This document shows, piece by piece, positions 46,400 through 54,430 of a stretch of 64,000 bases of DNA (position 1 is its first letter; every line of letters starts with the position of its first letter). The position numbers were made by a program, and so were the translations under genes. Location: assembly GCF_027627455.1 (NCBI RefSeq), contig NZ_CP115483.1, forward strand, positions 1,426,001-1,490,000, given 5' to 3'. Source of the DNA: Sphingobacterium sp. SYP-B4668. GTDB lineage: Bacteria; Bacteroidota; Bacteroidia; Sphingobacteriales; Sphingobacteriaceae. The notes beneath the pieces are model-generated. The model had not been told where the DNA came from. It saw only the letters and a program-made list of their open reading frames with translations, and did not search any database.

Positions 46400-46909
46400 T
46401 TATAGTTCAGTTTGGTTGAAACTTCTGAGCACTTCTTTGAGGCTTCCTAGTATAGCTGGATTTTCATGGCCATATACTACATTGTCTATTTTCCATTTAC
46501 CCTTTTTTAGTAAATGAATATCATCTGTCCAAGAAATATTTTCCCCGATATTATTGTGGAAACGGACCTCCACGACGGCAGTGCTGTCGCGAATACGTAT
46601 TTCTAGTATTTCATGGGAAGTAGATCCTTCATACAGTCCTGTAAAGATATCACCTTCTATAAGAAGAGGTTTATCTGTAGGATAATTGCTTTTGGAAATC
46701 TTTTCAGCAGATTTTTTTTCCTTTTGTTGTGCACTATCTATGAGTGTAACAAGTTCAGCTGAAAGTAGACTCTTATTGACATTTGCGTAGTTTTCGCGTG
46801 TGCTATAGAAAGTGTCGATAAGCACAGCAATCTCGCTTTTATCAGTGCTGCCACAAGCGATTATCAGCATAAATATACCCCATAACAAACCTGTTGAAAC
46901 CTGCTTCAT
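46400..46909 (-). CDS. Hypothetical lipoprotein (169 aa)
   Basis: It begins at ATG 46909, MKQVSTGLLWGIFMLIIAC, a type II signal with lipobox IIAC; an upstream in-frame start at 46942 is less apt. The mature part has an alpha-rich region (DTFYSTRENYANVNKSLLSA) and a beta-rich C-terminal half (RDSTAVVEVRFHN, then GKWKIDNVVYG), reminiscent of NTF2-like/DUF3828 folds. Membrane-anchored; function unknown. It could be co-transcribed with the hydrolase. Confidence 0.7.
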   Translation of the reverse strand: MKQVSTGLLWGIFMLIIACGSTDKSEIAVLIDTFYSTRENYANVNKSLLSAELVTLIDSAQQKEKKSAEKISKSNYPTDKPLLIEGDIFTGLYEGSTSHEILEIRIRDSTAVVEVRFHNNIGENISWTDDIHLLKKGKWKIDNVVYGHENPAILGSLKEVLRSFNQTEL

Positions 46910-47144
46910 AGTCTTTAATGTTTTTATAAAGGTACTTACCAAATCTCGATATTACAAGGTGGTCAATCTATGGGTCAAAAATCAGTATTAAAGATGTTTC
47001 TCTCTAAAAAACTTCAGGATATAACATTCAGGTAGAGTAGTGTATACGCTATTACCGATTTATAGTGTTAAAAAAATAGAAAAGTAAAGTAAACTTGTCA
47101 TTTTGAGTAGTTTGTTTATCTTTACTGTATTAAACTTAAACAAC

Positions 47145-47507
47145 ATGAACGCAAAAAAAAATTCGAATCTCTTCTCATTTCAACGATATGTAGGGATTGG
47201 GGTGACTATACTTGGTATATTTGTCATCATTGGAGACCGTTCAGCGGGGGCTACTGTACCTCTCATGGTGGGATTATTTACGTTGTTTACTTCGAGGGAA
47301 CGTGTCGAGGACGAACGATCAGTATCTATTAAGACATCTTCTCTTTATTTTGCACTTGTCATCGCCTATACCATTAAGCTATTGAGTTCCTATTTTTACT
47401 CGGAGGGATTGATTCACTGGCAAATTACAGAGGTTGATTATTTCATTATCCTATTATTCTCGTTAGCTTTGGTGATTTATTATTTTAGATTGTACTTCGG
47501 AAAATAG
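47145..47507 (+). CDS. Small four-TM membrane protein paired with XRE regulator
   Basis: 120 residues from ATG 47145; a candidate -7 box TATCTTTA (47117-47124) lies just upstream, which argues against the earlier TTG at 47103. Four hydrophobic segments with a cytosolic loop TSRERVEDERSVSIK. Pairs of a small membrane protein and a 65-70-aa HTH protein are common in bacteria and archaea and may form a signalling unit. The HTH gene follows 10 nt later. Confidence 0.7.
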   Translation: MNAKKNSNLFSFQRYVGIGVTILGIFVIIGDRSAGATVPLMVGLFTLFTSRERVEDERSVSIKTSSLYFALVIAYTIKLLSSYFYSEGLIHWQITEVDYFIILLFSLALVIYYFRLYFGK

Positions 47508-47517
47508 GACCTATCAT

Positions 47518-47724
47518 ATGACAAACACACTGAAGGTAGAGCGGGCAAAACGTAATATGACACAAGCGGAGCTTGCTGGACTGATAAATGTATCCAGACA
47601 GACTATTAATTCGATTGAAATTGGAAAATTTGTGCCCTCCACATTACTGGCGATGAAAATCGCACATATATTCGAAACGAAGATAGACGATATCTTTACG
47701 CTTGAAAATTCGGACTGGAGTTAA
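47518..47724 (+). CDS. XRE-family helix-turn-helix regulator, YozG-like
   Basis: 68 residues, almost all one Cro/C1-type HTH: LKVERAKRNMTQAELAGLIN, then VSRQTINSIEIGKFVPSTLL, then AMKIAHIFETKIDDIF. It is the short form that acts as a DNA-binding dimer without an effector domain. It is translated right after the membrane protein and probably regulates this pair. Confidence 0.88.
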   Translation: MTNTLKVERAKRNMTQAELAGLINVSRQTINSIEIGKFVPSTLLAMKIAHIFETKIDDIFTLENSDWS

Positions 47725-47839
47725 AAATATTTAAGAGTTTCGTTACCTGAGATTGACTCCAATGACTTGAACAAATCTCCAAGTTCATTCAGAAAGAACA
47801 ACGGAAAAATTGTACAATGGCCATACTAACCATATGAAA

Positions 47840-47873
47840 AAGGCGGTAAAACTTTGCTAGTGTTGACCGCCTT
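47840..47873. terminator. Hairpin terminator
   Basis: AAGGCGGT (47840-47847) pairs with ACCGCCTT (47866-47873), followed by ATTTTAATTC on the plus strand. It probably ends the XRE transcript and may also serve the converging small gene at 47924-48055. Confidence 0.6.
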
Positions 47874-47923
47874 ATTTTAATTCTTACCTAGTCGAATTCT
47901 GCAGTTTCGGATTAACTATCAGA

Positions 47924-48055
47924 TTATTTCTTGGATTTACCTGATACTTTGGAGGTTAGGTTGGGAACGTCTTTTGAAACAGTATCTTTTCCTTTTTGAT
48001 AATCAGATAATTCCTTTTCTTTCGATCCTTTTGCCTTTTTCTTTTCTTTGCTCAT
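47924..48055 (-). CDS. Lys-rich small protein (43 aa)
   Basis: The frame MSKEKKKAKGSKEKELSDYQ continues to GKSKK and stop. It is strongly basic and low-complexity, without signal or TM, and probably disordered. Such short Lys-rich proteins occur in Bacteroidota and may bind nucleic acid; this is inference. It ends 10 nt... from the next minus-strand gene's stop and would be co-transcribed with it. Confidence 0.5.
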   Translation of the reverse strand: MSKEKKKAKGSKEKELSDYQKGKDTVSKDVPNLTSKVSGKSKK

Positions 48056-48065
48056 GATTTTGTTT

Positions 48066-48434
48066 TTAGTTGTGTTTAATATTTTGTTCCAATTGTCGTA
48101 TGTGCCTGTCTAGGAGATTGTGATTCAAATTTTGGTAGTTGTCGGCACGAAATGTCTTCAGCGTTATAATGATTTTTGTGGCTTCTGAAAGGAGCGAATT
48201 TATATAACAGAGTGCTCCTGATTTAGCTCTTTCCATAGCCAATATAATGTCAGTATAGTCTCTAAATTTATAAAAATTGGGATTCAGGGTGTAGTGCTCA
48301 ACGTCCGTTGATGGCTGCTCTTGTTGGACTTCATTACTACAGGACTGCCAAGGCGATCTTGCGAAATCATTTGCAGATATAATGACTACATCTGTCTGGT
48401 TTTTGTAGACCCGATAATATTTGATATAATTCAT
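48066..48434 (-). CDS. Hypothetical protein (122 aa)
   Basis: A soluble protein beginning MNYIKYYRVYKNQTDVVIIS; an Asp/Tyr-rich middle (YTLNPNFYKFRDYTDIILAM) and a helical C-terminal half (SLLSEATKIIITLKTF, then RHIRQLEQNI). No signal peptide, TM or recognised motif. The short Lys-rich gene starts 10 nt downstream, suggesting an operon. Function unknown. Confidence 0.5.
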   Translation of the reverse strand: MNYIKYYRVYKNQTDVVIISANDFARSPWQSCSNEVQQEQPSTDVEHYTLNPNFYKFRDYTDIILAMERAKSGALCYINSLLSEATKIIITLKTFRADNYQNLNHNLLDRHIRQLEQNIKHN

Positions 48435-48712
48435 GACAGTATTTTTTAGTAACGTTTGACCGCGTTGTATTTATCATGAAAGAGTATCTTGTTGCCTCAA
48501 GGCCGTCCGATAGATTCCAGACCAAAAACAAAGTAGTTTTTAACCAAGGCATTCCTTATTCGGTGACTGTCCCTTATGATATGCCCGGTGGCATAAGGGT
48601 GTTTAGTAAAGATAGTGAAATATATTGGTTATCAATTATTTATTGCGATAATGGTGTATCTTTACGCTTTGTTATCCTAGGATATCACATTTTATTTTTT
48701 TATGTAGGGACG

Positions 48713-49273
48713 TTGAAGATATTTGTTAAATATATGGTAAGCAATCGCTGTAAGTTGATTGTTAAGGCTGAGCTTGATCACTTGGGTATTATATACGGTG
48801 ATATTGATCTTGGGGAGATAGAAATTAAGCAGCGCTTGACAGCATCGCAGCTGGAGTCTTTTAAAGTAGCGCTATCTAAGTCTGGTTTGGAACTGATGGA
48901 TAATAAGCGCGCAATTTTGATCGAGCGGATTAAGAATGCAGTCATCGACTTGGTTCATTATACAGCAGATTTTCCGACTATCCGTAAATCCGATTATCTG
49001 AGTGAAAAGTTACAGTATGACTATACCTATCTGGCCAATGTATTTTCGGAATCGACAGGGACGACCATTGAACACTACTTTATTCTACATAAAATTGAAA
49101 AGGTCAAGGAATTGCTCATCTACAATGAGATGAGTCTATCCGAGATTGCTTTTCAGCTTAATTACAGCAGTGTGTCACACCTTTCTAAACAATTCAAAAA
49201 AATAACCGGCCTGACCCCCACTTTTTTTAAAAATATGCGTTATAAAAAGCGGATTAATCTGGAGGATGTATAA
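48713..49273 (+). CDS. Small AraC-family transcriptional regulator
   Basis: About 186 residues. The frame is open from 48476, but sequence before about 48713 does not look like the family; the recognisable start is LKIFVKYMVSNRCKLIVKAE, using TTG 48713 or ATG 48734. N-terminal about 75 residues form a small compact domain found in short Bacteroidota AraC proteins; the C-terminal domain has SEKLQYDYTYLANVFSESTG and SLSEIAFQLNYSSVSHLSKQ. The target is unknown; the GT4-GH130 operon converges on it. Confidence 0.8.
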   Translation: MKIFVKYMVSNRCKLIVKAELDHLGIIYGDIDLGEIEIKQRLTASQLESFKVALSKSGLELMDNKRAILIERIKNAVIDLVHYTADFPTIRKSDYLSEKLQYDYTYLANVFSESTGTTIEHYFILHKIEKVKELLIYNEMSLSEIAFQLNYSSVSHLSKQFKKITGLTPTFFKNMRYKKRINLEDV

Positions 49274-49298
49274 ATTGAATGGCAACAGCTGAAATATG

Positions 49299-51584
49299 TT
49301 ATTTTATATCCAGCTTCTCTAAGGTAAGTCTTGCCAGGAGATAACTTACAGTGGATTCTGCCCCCTGATTCAGATTGATGTATTCTTCTTCAATTCCATC
49401 ATAACAACCGCCGGTTACCGGATTATAAACGATTTGATTCAAATGATTCTTTCCTAAGAACCAATCAAAAGCCTGTTTAATCTGTAGGGCATACTTTTCC
49501 TGTGGGAATATCTTTTCAAATTTATTAAGAGCCAAAATAGTATAGGTAATATCAATCGGTTGTTCACCCCCAAGCGTTGGATTCTGGCAGATACCCTTGT
49601 GTGCCCATCCTTTGTTAGAAATTACGTGTATACGATCGTTGACAAATATTTTGGAAAGGAGAAAGTCGAAAGACGATTTTGCTATTTCTTTGTAGATGGG
49701 ATCTTGAGTGGAAATATAGGCACAAAGGAGGGCTTCGGGTATTGCACTATTACCATAGGTAAGGTATTTTTCAAACCATAGCCAAGAATCTTCTGCTTCC
49801 GTTTCGTACATGGCAACCAACCTGTCTGCAAGTTTTGATAGGATGGGAAGATTTATCTTGTTGTTTTGCAGGTGAAGCCCCTTAATTGTGAACGACAAAG
49901 CTCTTGTAGAGCATATTTGTTGTAACATTGGAAGAGCTTTTTCTAATATGTCATCAGCCTGTTGAGTATACGTATTGGGCAGTATGTTTTTTAGCGATAC
50001 TACATGCCCTAACGCCCAAGCTGCCCTGCCATTGGAATCGTCTAGATTGACCTCGGCATTTTGACTAGTGAATGCTTTTTCACTATCCATGTAATTCAAG
50101 AATTTACCATTTTCTTGGAGACAATGGCCAATAAAATTTAGGTAAATTCCAATAAGTCTTAAATCCGATACGTCTCGATAGAGCTCGAAGTGCTGACTTA
50201 AAGCGACCAATGCTCGTGCATTGTCATCTAAAGTGTATCCTGAAGAAAGATCAGGTGTACTGGTTTTTGCAAATTGGATCATGCCAAAGTCGGTCGTCAT
50301 TCTCTCGATATGATCGAGATTCACTTGGGGTAATGAGTATCTGATTATTTTATTCTTGTCTTTAATCTTAAAGATATTGGCGTGCGCTATCGCTGAATTT
50401 TGCCAAGATGTGCACACCATCTTTTGAAGACTGTTTAATCCTAGCCATTCCTGTATATCCGTATTCTCGAGTATATTGTTTGCAGCATCTGCTAGTTGAG
50501 TGAAAGCTTCAAAATCGATAATAACCCCCATATCTTCTTTTAATACCTCGCGTACATGGGGTATTGGAGTAGATATGATGGGGCACCCACTACTGATGGC
50601 ATACGAGAAAGTGCCACTGACAGCTTGATGTCTATCATTAGACGTAAAGAGATAAATATCGGTTAATAGGAGGTATTCGAGGAGATTCTCTATAGGCAGA
50701 TATTGATCGACTAAAAGGACGTGTTCTTCGATTTCCAGTGTCTTTATAATCGATTTCAAATGTTCTCTATATTGCTCACCTTCATTTTTAACAATGGATG
50801 GATGTGTTTTGCCAATTATCAAAAAAATAACGTCTGGATTCTGTTTGATGATTGTAGGAAGTGCATGTAAGGTAGTTTCAATGTTCTTCCCAGGACCTAA
50901 AAGCCCGAATGTAGAGAGCACTCTGCGATTAGGGACCTTATATTTCTCTTTTAACTCGTCTTTATCTTTAGCAGGTAGAAGATGGGTGCCATGTTGGATG
51001 ATCTTAATTTTTTCAGGTTCAATGCCATAGTCTTTCATCAATATATTTGCGGAGTGGTTGGTCATGACAATGATACGTTTGCAGGCTTCGGCTATTTGCT
51101 TTATCTGCAGTTTGAGTTTTTCATCCGGATTGGGTAAGACTGTGTGGAAGGTGATGATTACATCTTTCTTGAGTAGATTCAAGAAAATACCAAACATTTC
51201 TTCTTGTTCTTTAAATAAACCAAATTCGTGTTGGACAGATACCACTTGGACATTATTAGCCTTGTTGATATTATCAGCTAGATTAATGTAGGATCCCGTG
51301 TCTGATGTGTCTAGTATATATCGGGGCGTGCGTTCATATTGGAGATGTTCATGGGATGCTTCTACAGGGACGATAGAGATTTCGAAAGATTCGTTAAACT
51401 TCTCTTCTATCGCTTGAATCAAATCAGTAGTATATGTTGCTATTCCACATTCTCTTGGTGGGAAGGATGAGATAAACATTAGGCCAGTACGGGGATTGGT
51501 AGTCACTACCGCTGGTAGCGAACCTATAATCTCACTTAATTGATTTTTTTCAATAATATGATACATTACGTCTTTAGTTTTCAT
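49299..51584 (-). CDS. GT4-type glycosyltransferase with C-terminal helical domain
   Basis: 761 residues from ATG 51584, overlapping the GH130 stop by 11 nt. N-terminal about 1-390 is a GT-B fold: GLMFISSFPPRECGIATYTT for the first Rossmann half, then VLSTFGLLGPGKNIETTLHA and SSGCPIISTPIPHVREVL for the second. The usual EX7E Glu pair is not clear. The C-terminal about 350 residues look like an (alpha/alpha) barrel (DDNARALVALSQHFEL, DSNGRAAWALGHV), of unknown role. Coupling to a GH130 enzyme suggests synthesis or turnover of a mannoside. The donor is not provable from sequence. Confidence 0.82.
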   Translation of the reverse strand: MKTKDVMYHIIEKNQLSEIIGSLPAVVTTNPRTGLMFISSFPPRECGIATYTTDLIQAIEEKFNESFEISIVPVEASHEHLQYERTPRYILDTSDTGSYINLADNINKANNVQVVSVQHEFGLFKEQEEMFGIFLNLLKKDVIITFHTVLPNPDEKLKLQIKQIAEACKRIIVMTNHSANILMKDYGIEPEKIKIIQHGTHLLPAKDKDELKEKYKVPNRRVLSTFGLLGPGKNIETTLHALPTIIKQNPDVIFLIIGKTHPSIVKNEGEQYREHLKSIIKTLEIEEHVLLVDQYLPIENLLEYLLLTDIYLFTSNDRHQAVSGTFSYAISSGCPIISTPIPHVREVLKEDMGVIIDFEAFTQLADAANNILENTDIQEWLGLNSLQKMVCTSWQNSAIAHANIFKIKDKNKIIRYSLPQVNLDHIERMTTDFGMIQFAKTSTPDLSSGYTLDDNARALVALSQHFELYRDVSDLRLIGIYLNFIGHCLQENGKFLNYMDSEKAFTSQNAEVNLDDSNGRAAWALGHVVSLKNILPNTYTQQADDILEKALPMLQQICSTRALSFTIKGLHLQNNKINLPILSKLADRLVAMYETEAEDSWLWFEKYLTYGNSAIPEALLCAYISTQDPIYKEIAKSSFDFLLSKIFVNDRIHVISNKGWAHKGICQNPTLGGEQPIDITYTILALNKFEKIFPQEKYALQIKQAFDWFLGKNHLNQIVYNPVTGGCYDGIEEEYINLNQGAESTVSYLLARLTLEKLDIK

Positions 51585-52662
51585 AGTGATTGGGGGAATG
51601 TTGGGTAGAAATATGGGATTTTTTCGTTTCTGTATGTTGGAGTTCAAATAGTAATGCGGTGATTGATACAGACGCTACCGCAATCCGTTCATCCGCAGCC
51701 CCGTAATAGATGTAGAGCATATCTCCTTCCACTACGGCCCCTGTGGGAAAGCATACATTACTAACTTGGCCCATGCGTTCGTATTCTTCCTCTGGGAAGA
51801 AAAGTGGGTAGGGTAGTCTGCCGATTTCCTGTTGAGGGTCGTCGAGATCTAGCAAGGCGGCACAGCAACAGTAGGTATATCCTGCGATAGTATCGTGCAC
51901 TCCATGATAGATCAGCAGCCAGCCTTCTGAAGTCTCGATAGGAGGACAACCGCCTCCAATATAACTGACTTCATGTGCGTATTTTGGTGTTAACAGCACA
52001 TTTTCTTCAAAACGTGTAAGATAATTTTTCCAAAATTGCTCGTTCAACTCCTCTAAACTATTGATACCAATCAATAATTGTACATCGGGTCTTATTCTAT
52101 GTAGAAAATACAGTCGATGATGGATCCTCCTTGGAAAGAAAATTAGATTTTTGTCCCAAACCATAGCATTTCCATCGGTATGTGGCTTTTCAGTCATATC
52201 GATGTTGTATCGACTGTATTTAACATTCAAGTGGGCCTTAGTTTCCAATAATGTTTTGAATTCATCATAGGTAATCTGCGGTACTATAATCCCATGCTTA
52301 TGCCATTTGGTCAAATTGAGGGAGGTCGCAAGTGCGCCAAGAGCATTTACACCGTCATAAGCCGTGTAGGTAAGGTAGTACAGCCCGTCAATTTTGACAA
52401 TTCGAGGATCTTCCATTCCATGAATCTCAAAGTTGTACTCTGGGCTCATAATCGGTATATCCCGTCGTTCTTCTATGACTAAAGGGCTCGATAGTCTGCA
52501 ATACCCAATAGAAGAAAAATTACCCTTTCTAACAGCCCGATAGAAGAGATGGATATGTTGTCCTTCCTTAATGACGCCAGGATTGAGCACGCCTACATTT
52601 TCAAACGCAAGGTCGGTCTTTTGCAATAGTACCCCCTCCTTTCTAACCTTGATTGTTCCCAT
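51574..52662 (-). CDS. GH130-family beta-mannoside phosphorylase or hydrolase
   Basis: 362 residues from ATG 52662 (MGTIKVRKEGVLLQKTDLAF); an ATG at 52692 would add ten residues. A five-bladed beta-propeller of the GH130/DUF377 type: NPGVIKEGQHIHLFYRAVRK, the signature GMEDPRIVKIDGLYYLTYTA with catalytic Asp, and YIGGGCPPIETSEGWLLIYH. GH130 enzymes phosphorolyse or hydrolyse beta-mannosides. I cannot say which, as the phosphate-binding basic residues need alignment. It has no signal, so it is cytosolic. It is first in a two-gene operon with the GT4 gene. Confidence 0.88.
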   Translation of the reverse strand: MGTIKVRKEGVLLQKTDLAFENVGVLNPGVIKEGQHIHLFYRAVRKGNFSSIGYCRLSSPLVIEERRDIPIMSPEYNFEIHGMEDPRIVKIDGLYYLTYTAYDGVNALGALATSLNLTKWHKHGIIVPQITYDEFKTLLETKAHLNVKYSRYNIDMTEKPHTDGNAMVWDKNLIFFPRRIHHRLYFLHRIRPDVQLLIGINSLEELNEQFWKNYLTRFEENVLLTPKYAHEVSYIGGGCPPIETSEGWLLIYHGVHDTIAGYTYCCCAALLDLDDPQQEIGRLPYPLFFPEEEYERMGQVSNVCFPTGAVVEGDMLYIYYGAADERIAVASVSITALLFELQHTETKKSHISTQHSPNHYEN

Positions 52663-53045
52663 AATTGTTATCTGTTTTTTGCGTGCATTCAATGGATGAC
52701 TGGTTGTTAGTGTATACCCGCAGAGAAGTAAATCGTTACATCAAAGGTGGTGTTTTGTTGTTCGATCTCGTTATATCATTTATCACCAAGTTTGTATTAT
52801 TCACACATTTTACTTTTTGTGACATTATCATGTGTAATAGGGATATTGTATAAAGTGCAGATTGAATTATGCACGGTCCGTGTTTGCGACTATCCAATAA
52901 CAAAATGTATAGAACCATGGGCATGCTCGTGTCAATGCTTTTGAATCTATTATCCTCCGATTTTTGCCGATGGATTGTCAAACAAATTAGTGACTTACCT
53001 GTTTTTTACATGTACTACCATATAAGATGGTTCTAATAAAAAGAG
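52663..53045. other. Intergenic region between divergent genes
   Basis: 383 nt with no supported gene; frames of 62-81 codons on both strands have no protein-like pattern. It must hold the divergent promoters of the GH130-GT4 operon and the acidic protein, but I see no full consensus promoter. Confidence 0.45.
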
Positions 53046-53348
53046 ATGATTATGCTAGACCCCAAAAAAAATAATCAAGAATCAGAAGATAATCAAGATT
53101 ATCCTGGGTATCCGCACTATTCGGCAAAGGAGGATATTTTTAGTAAAGAAACGCGGGTATTGGACGAAGAATTGGGACAGGAGCCCTTATCCAAAACCGA
53201 TGAACGGTCTTTGGATGAGGGCTTGGATGTGCCTGGTTCAGAGCTGGACGATGACCAAGAAGAAATTGGTTCAGAAGATGAAGAAAATAACTATTATAGC
53301 TTAGGAGGGGACAATCACGAGGATTTAGAGCAAAGCGAGGATTTCTAA
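53046..53348 (+). CDS. Acidic, disordered small protein (100 aa)
   Basis: Very rich in Asp, Glu and Ser, with short stretches such as DPKKNNQESEDNQDYPGYPH and ELDDDQEEIGSEDEENNYYS. No signal, TM or Cys; probably intrinsically disordered. The start could be ATG 53046 or the ATG two codons later. A strong terminator overlaps its end, supporting expression. Comparable acidic proteins are common in Bacteroidota without assigned roles. Confidence 0.6.
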   Translation: MIMLDPKKNNQESEDNQDYPGYPHYSAKEDIFSKETRVLDEELGQEPLSKTDERSLDEGLDVPGSELDDDQEEIGSEDEENNYYSLGGDNHEDLEQSEDF

Positions 53349-53362
53349 ATCCTCACTTTGCT
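53329..53362 (+). terminator. Terminator overlapping the end of the acidic protein gene
   Basis: AGCAAAG-C-GAGGATTT pairs with AAATCCTC-A-CTTTGCT, including the stop codon in the loop region, followed by TAAAAATATCC. Strong stem, weak T run. Confidence 0.65.
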
Positions 53363-53515
53363 TAAAAATATCCTATTGTTCAAGGTCGATGTTTCAGGGG
53401 TTCGTTGCGATGACTTGGTGCAATATGAATATAATGTAGCCGATATCTTAGGTTCGCTCGTAAGCACTTTTTTGACCTATCTTGTCATTATAAAAGCTAT
53501 ATATTGGTTACTATT

Positions 53516-54253
53516 TTAAGGTCCTTGTTCACTTTCAATGGCATATATAAAGCGGTCGGATCGATAGTAACCTTTGTTGTATTCGATCGGCTTGCCCTGC
53601 TTGTCTACTACATAGCGACGTCTAAACAATATTGGACTCCCTATTCCAATGTCTAATTTTTCGGCAATGTGATCATCTGCAGCCATTGCACTAATCTCTT
53701 CTTGTGATTTGTATGCGATTACATTAAAAGATTGCTTTAACATTTCATATAATGGAAGTTTGAAATTCTCATCACCCGTCATTCCTATCTTTGGATCGAA
53801 GAATGATTCGAAATATACAAATGGACCATCCGGAGTACCGCGCAGTCGGGCGAGTCTTAATATTTTACTGTCCATTTTGATATCAAAAAAGGTTGCTGTT
53901 TTTTTTGTTGGATTGACCCATGAAATATGGAGTTCAAAGTTTTTAATCGGAATTTCACGGGCCGCCATTTCTTGGGTGAAACTCATCCAGTTTTTTGATT
54001 TGGAGCTGATATGACATTGTTGATTCACCCACGTACCACGTCCCTTTTTACGGATGAGGAGTTCTTCAAATACAAGCTTGTTAATCGCTTGACGTAATGT
54101 GGTGCGTGATACCCCCATTACTTTGGCAAGTTCCAATTCATTGGGTAGTAGCTTTCCATTTTGATATTCTTTGACGACTATCAGGTCTCGTAACAATGTT
54201 TCTACCTGCTGTATCAAGGGGATAGATGAAGTTGGGTTGATTTTTAGATTCAT
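53516..54253 (-). CDS. GntR-family repressor with UTRA domain
   Basis: 245 residues from ATG 54253 (MNLKINPTSSIPLIQQ). The winged helix has PNELELAKVMGVSRTTLRQA then INKLVFEELLIRKKGRGTWV; the UTRA effector domain follows (about 85-240), with EEISAMAADDHIAEKL and PILFRRRYV. UTRA members (HutC subfamily) usually bind a sugar-phosphate or similar ligand. It is divergent from the mannose locus and most likely represses it, with a mannose-derived ligand as inducer. Confidence 0.9.
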   Translation of the reverse strand: MNLKINPTSSIPLIQQVETLLRDLIVVKEYQNGKLLPNELELAKVMGVSRTTLRQAINKLVFEELLIRKKGRGTWVNQQCHISSKSKNWMSFTQEMAAREIPIKNFELHISWVNPTKKTATFFDIKMDSKILRLARLRGTPDGPFVYFESFFDPKIGMTGDENFKLPLYEMLKQSFNVIAYKSQEEISAMAADDHIAEKLDIGIGSPILFRRRYVVDKQGKPIEYNKGYYRSDRFIYAIESEQGP

Positions 54254-54327
54254 GTAATTCTCTTCAGTAAAATCGTGTAGTAAAATATAAATACGCAACA
54301 AATGTATGTACAATTTATTTATTTAAC

Positions 54328-54345
54328 TTGTATATGTAGATACAA
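54328..54345. promoter_or_regulatory. Candidate GntR operator
   Basis: TTGTAT-ATGTAG-ATACAA is an inverted repeat with 6-bp perfect arms in the divergent promoter region. A second palindrome, TGTATACA, lies at 54411-54418, 13 nt before the isomerase ATG. Both resemble operators of HutC-type GntR proteins, which are A/T-rich with TGTATA cores. Confidence 0.5.
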
Positions 54346-54430
54346 AGTTTTATAATTGTGTATTAAATCAAGTGAATTATTCTTTTTGACGGTATGTGCA
54401 TAATTTTATGTGTATACATTTTAATAAAAT

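Noticed and set aside
48476..48712. N-terminal extension of the small AraC regulator
   Set aside because: The open frame is long, but these residues do not fit the family; the recognisable domain starts at about 48713.
52736..52981. 81-codon minus-strand ORF in the GH130 upstream region
   Set aside because: Low-complexity translation, overlapped by frames on the other strand, no start context.
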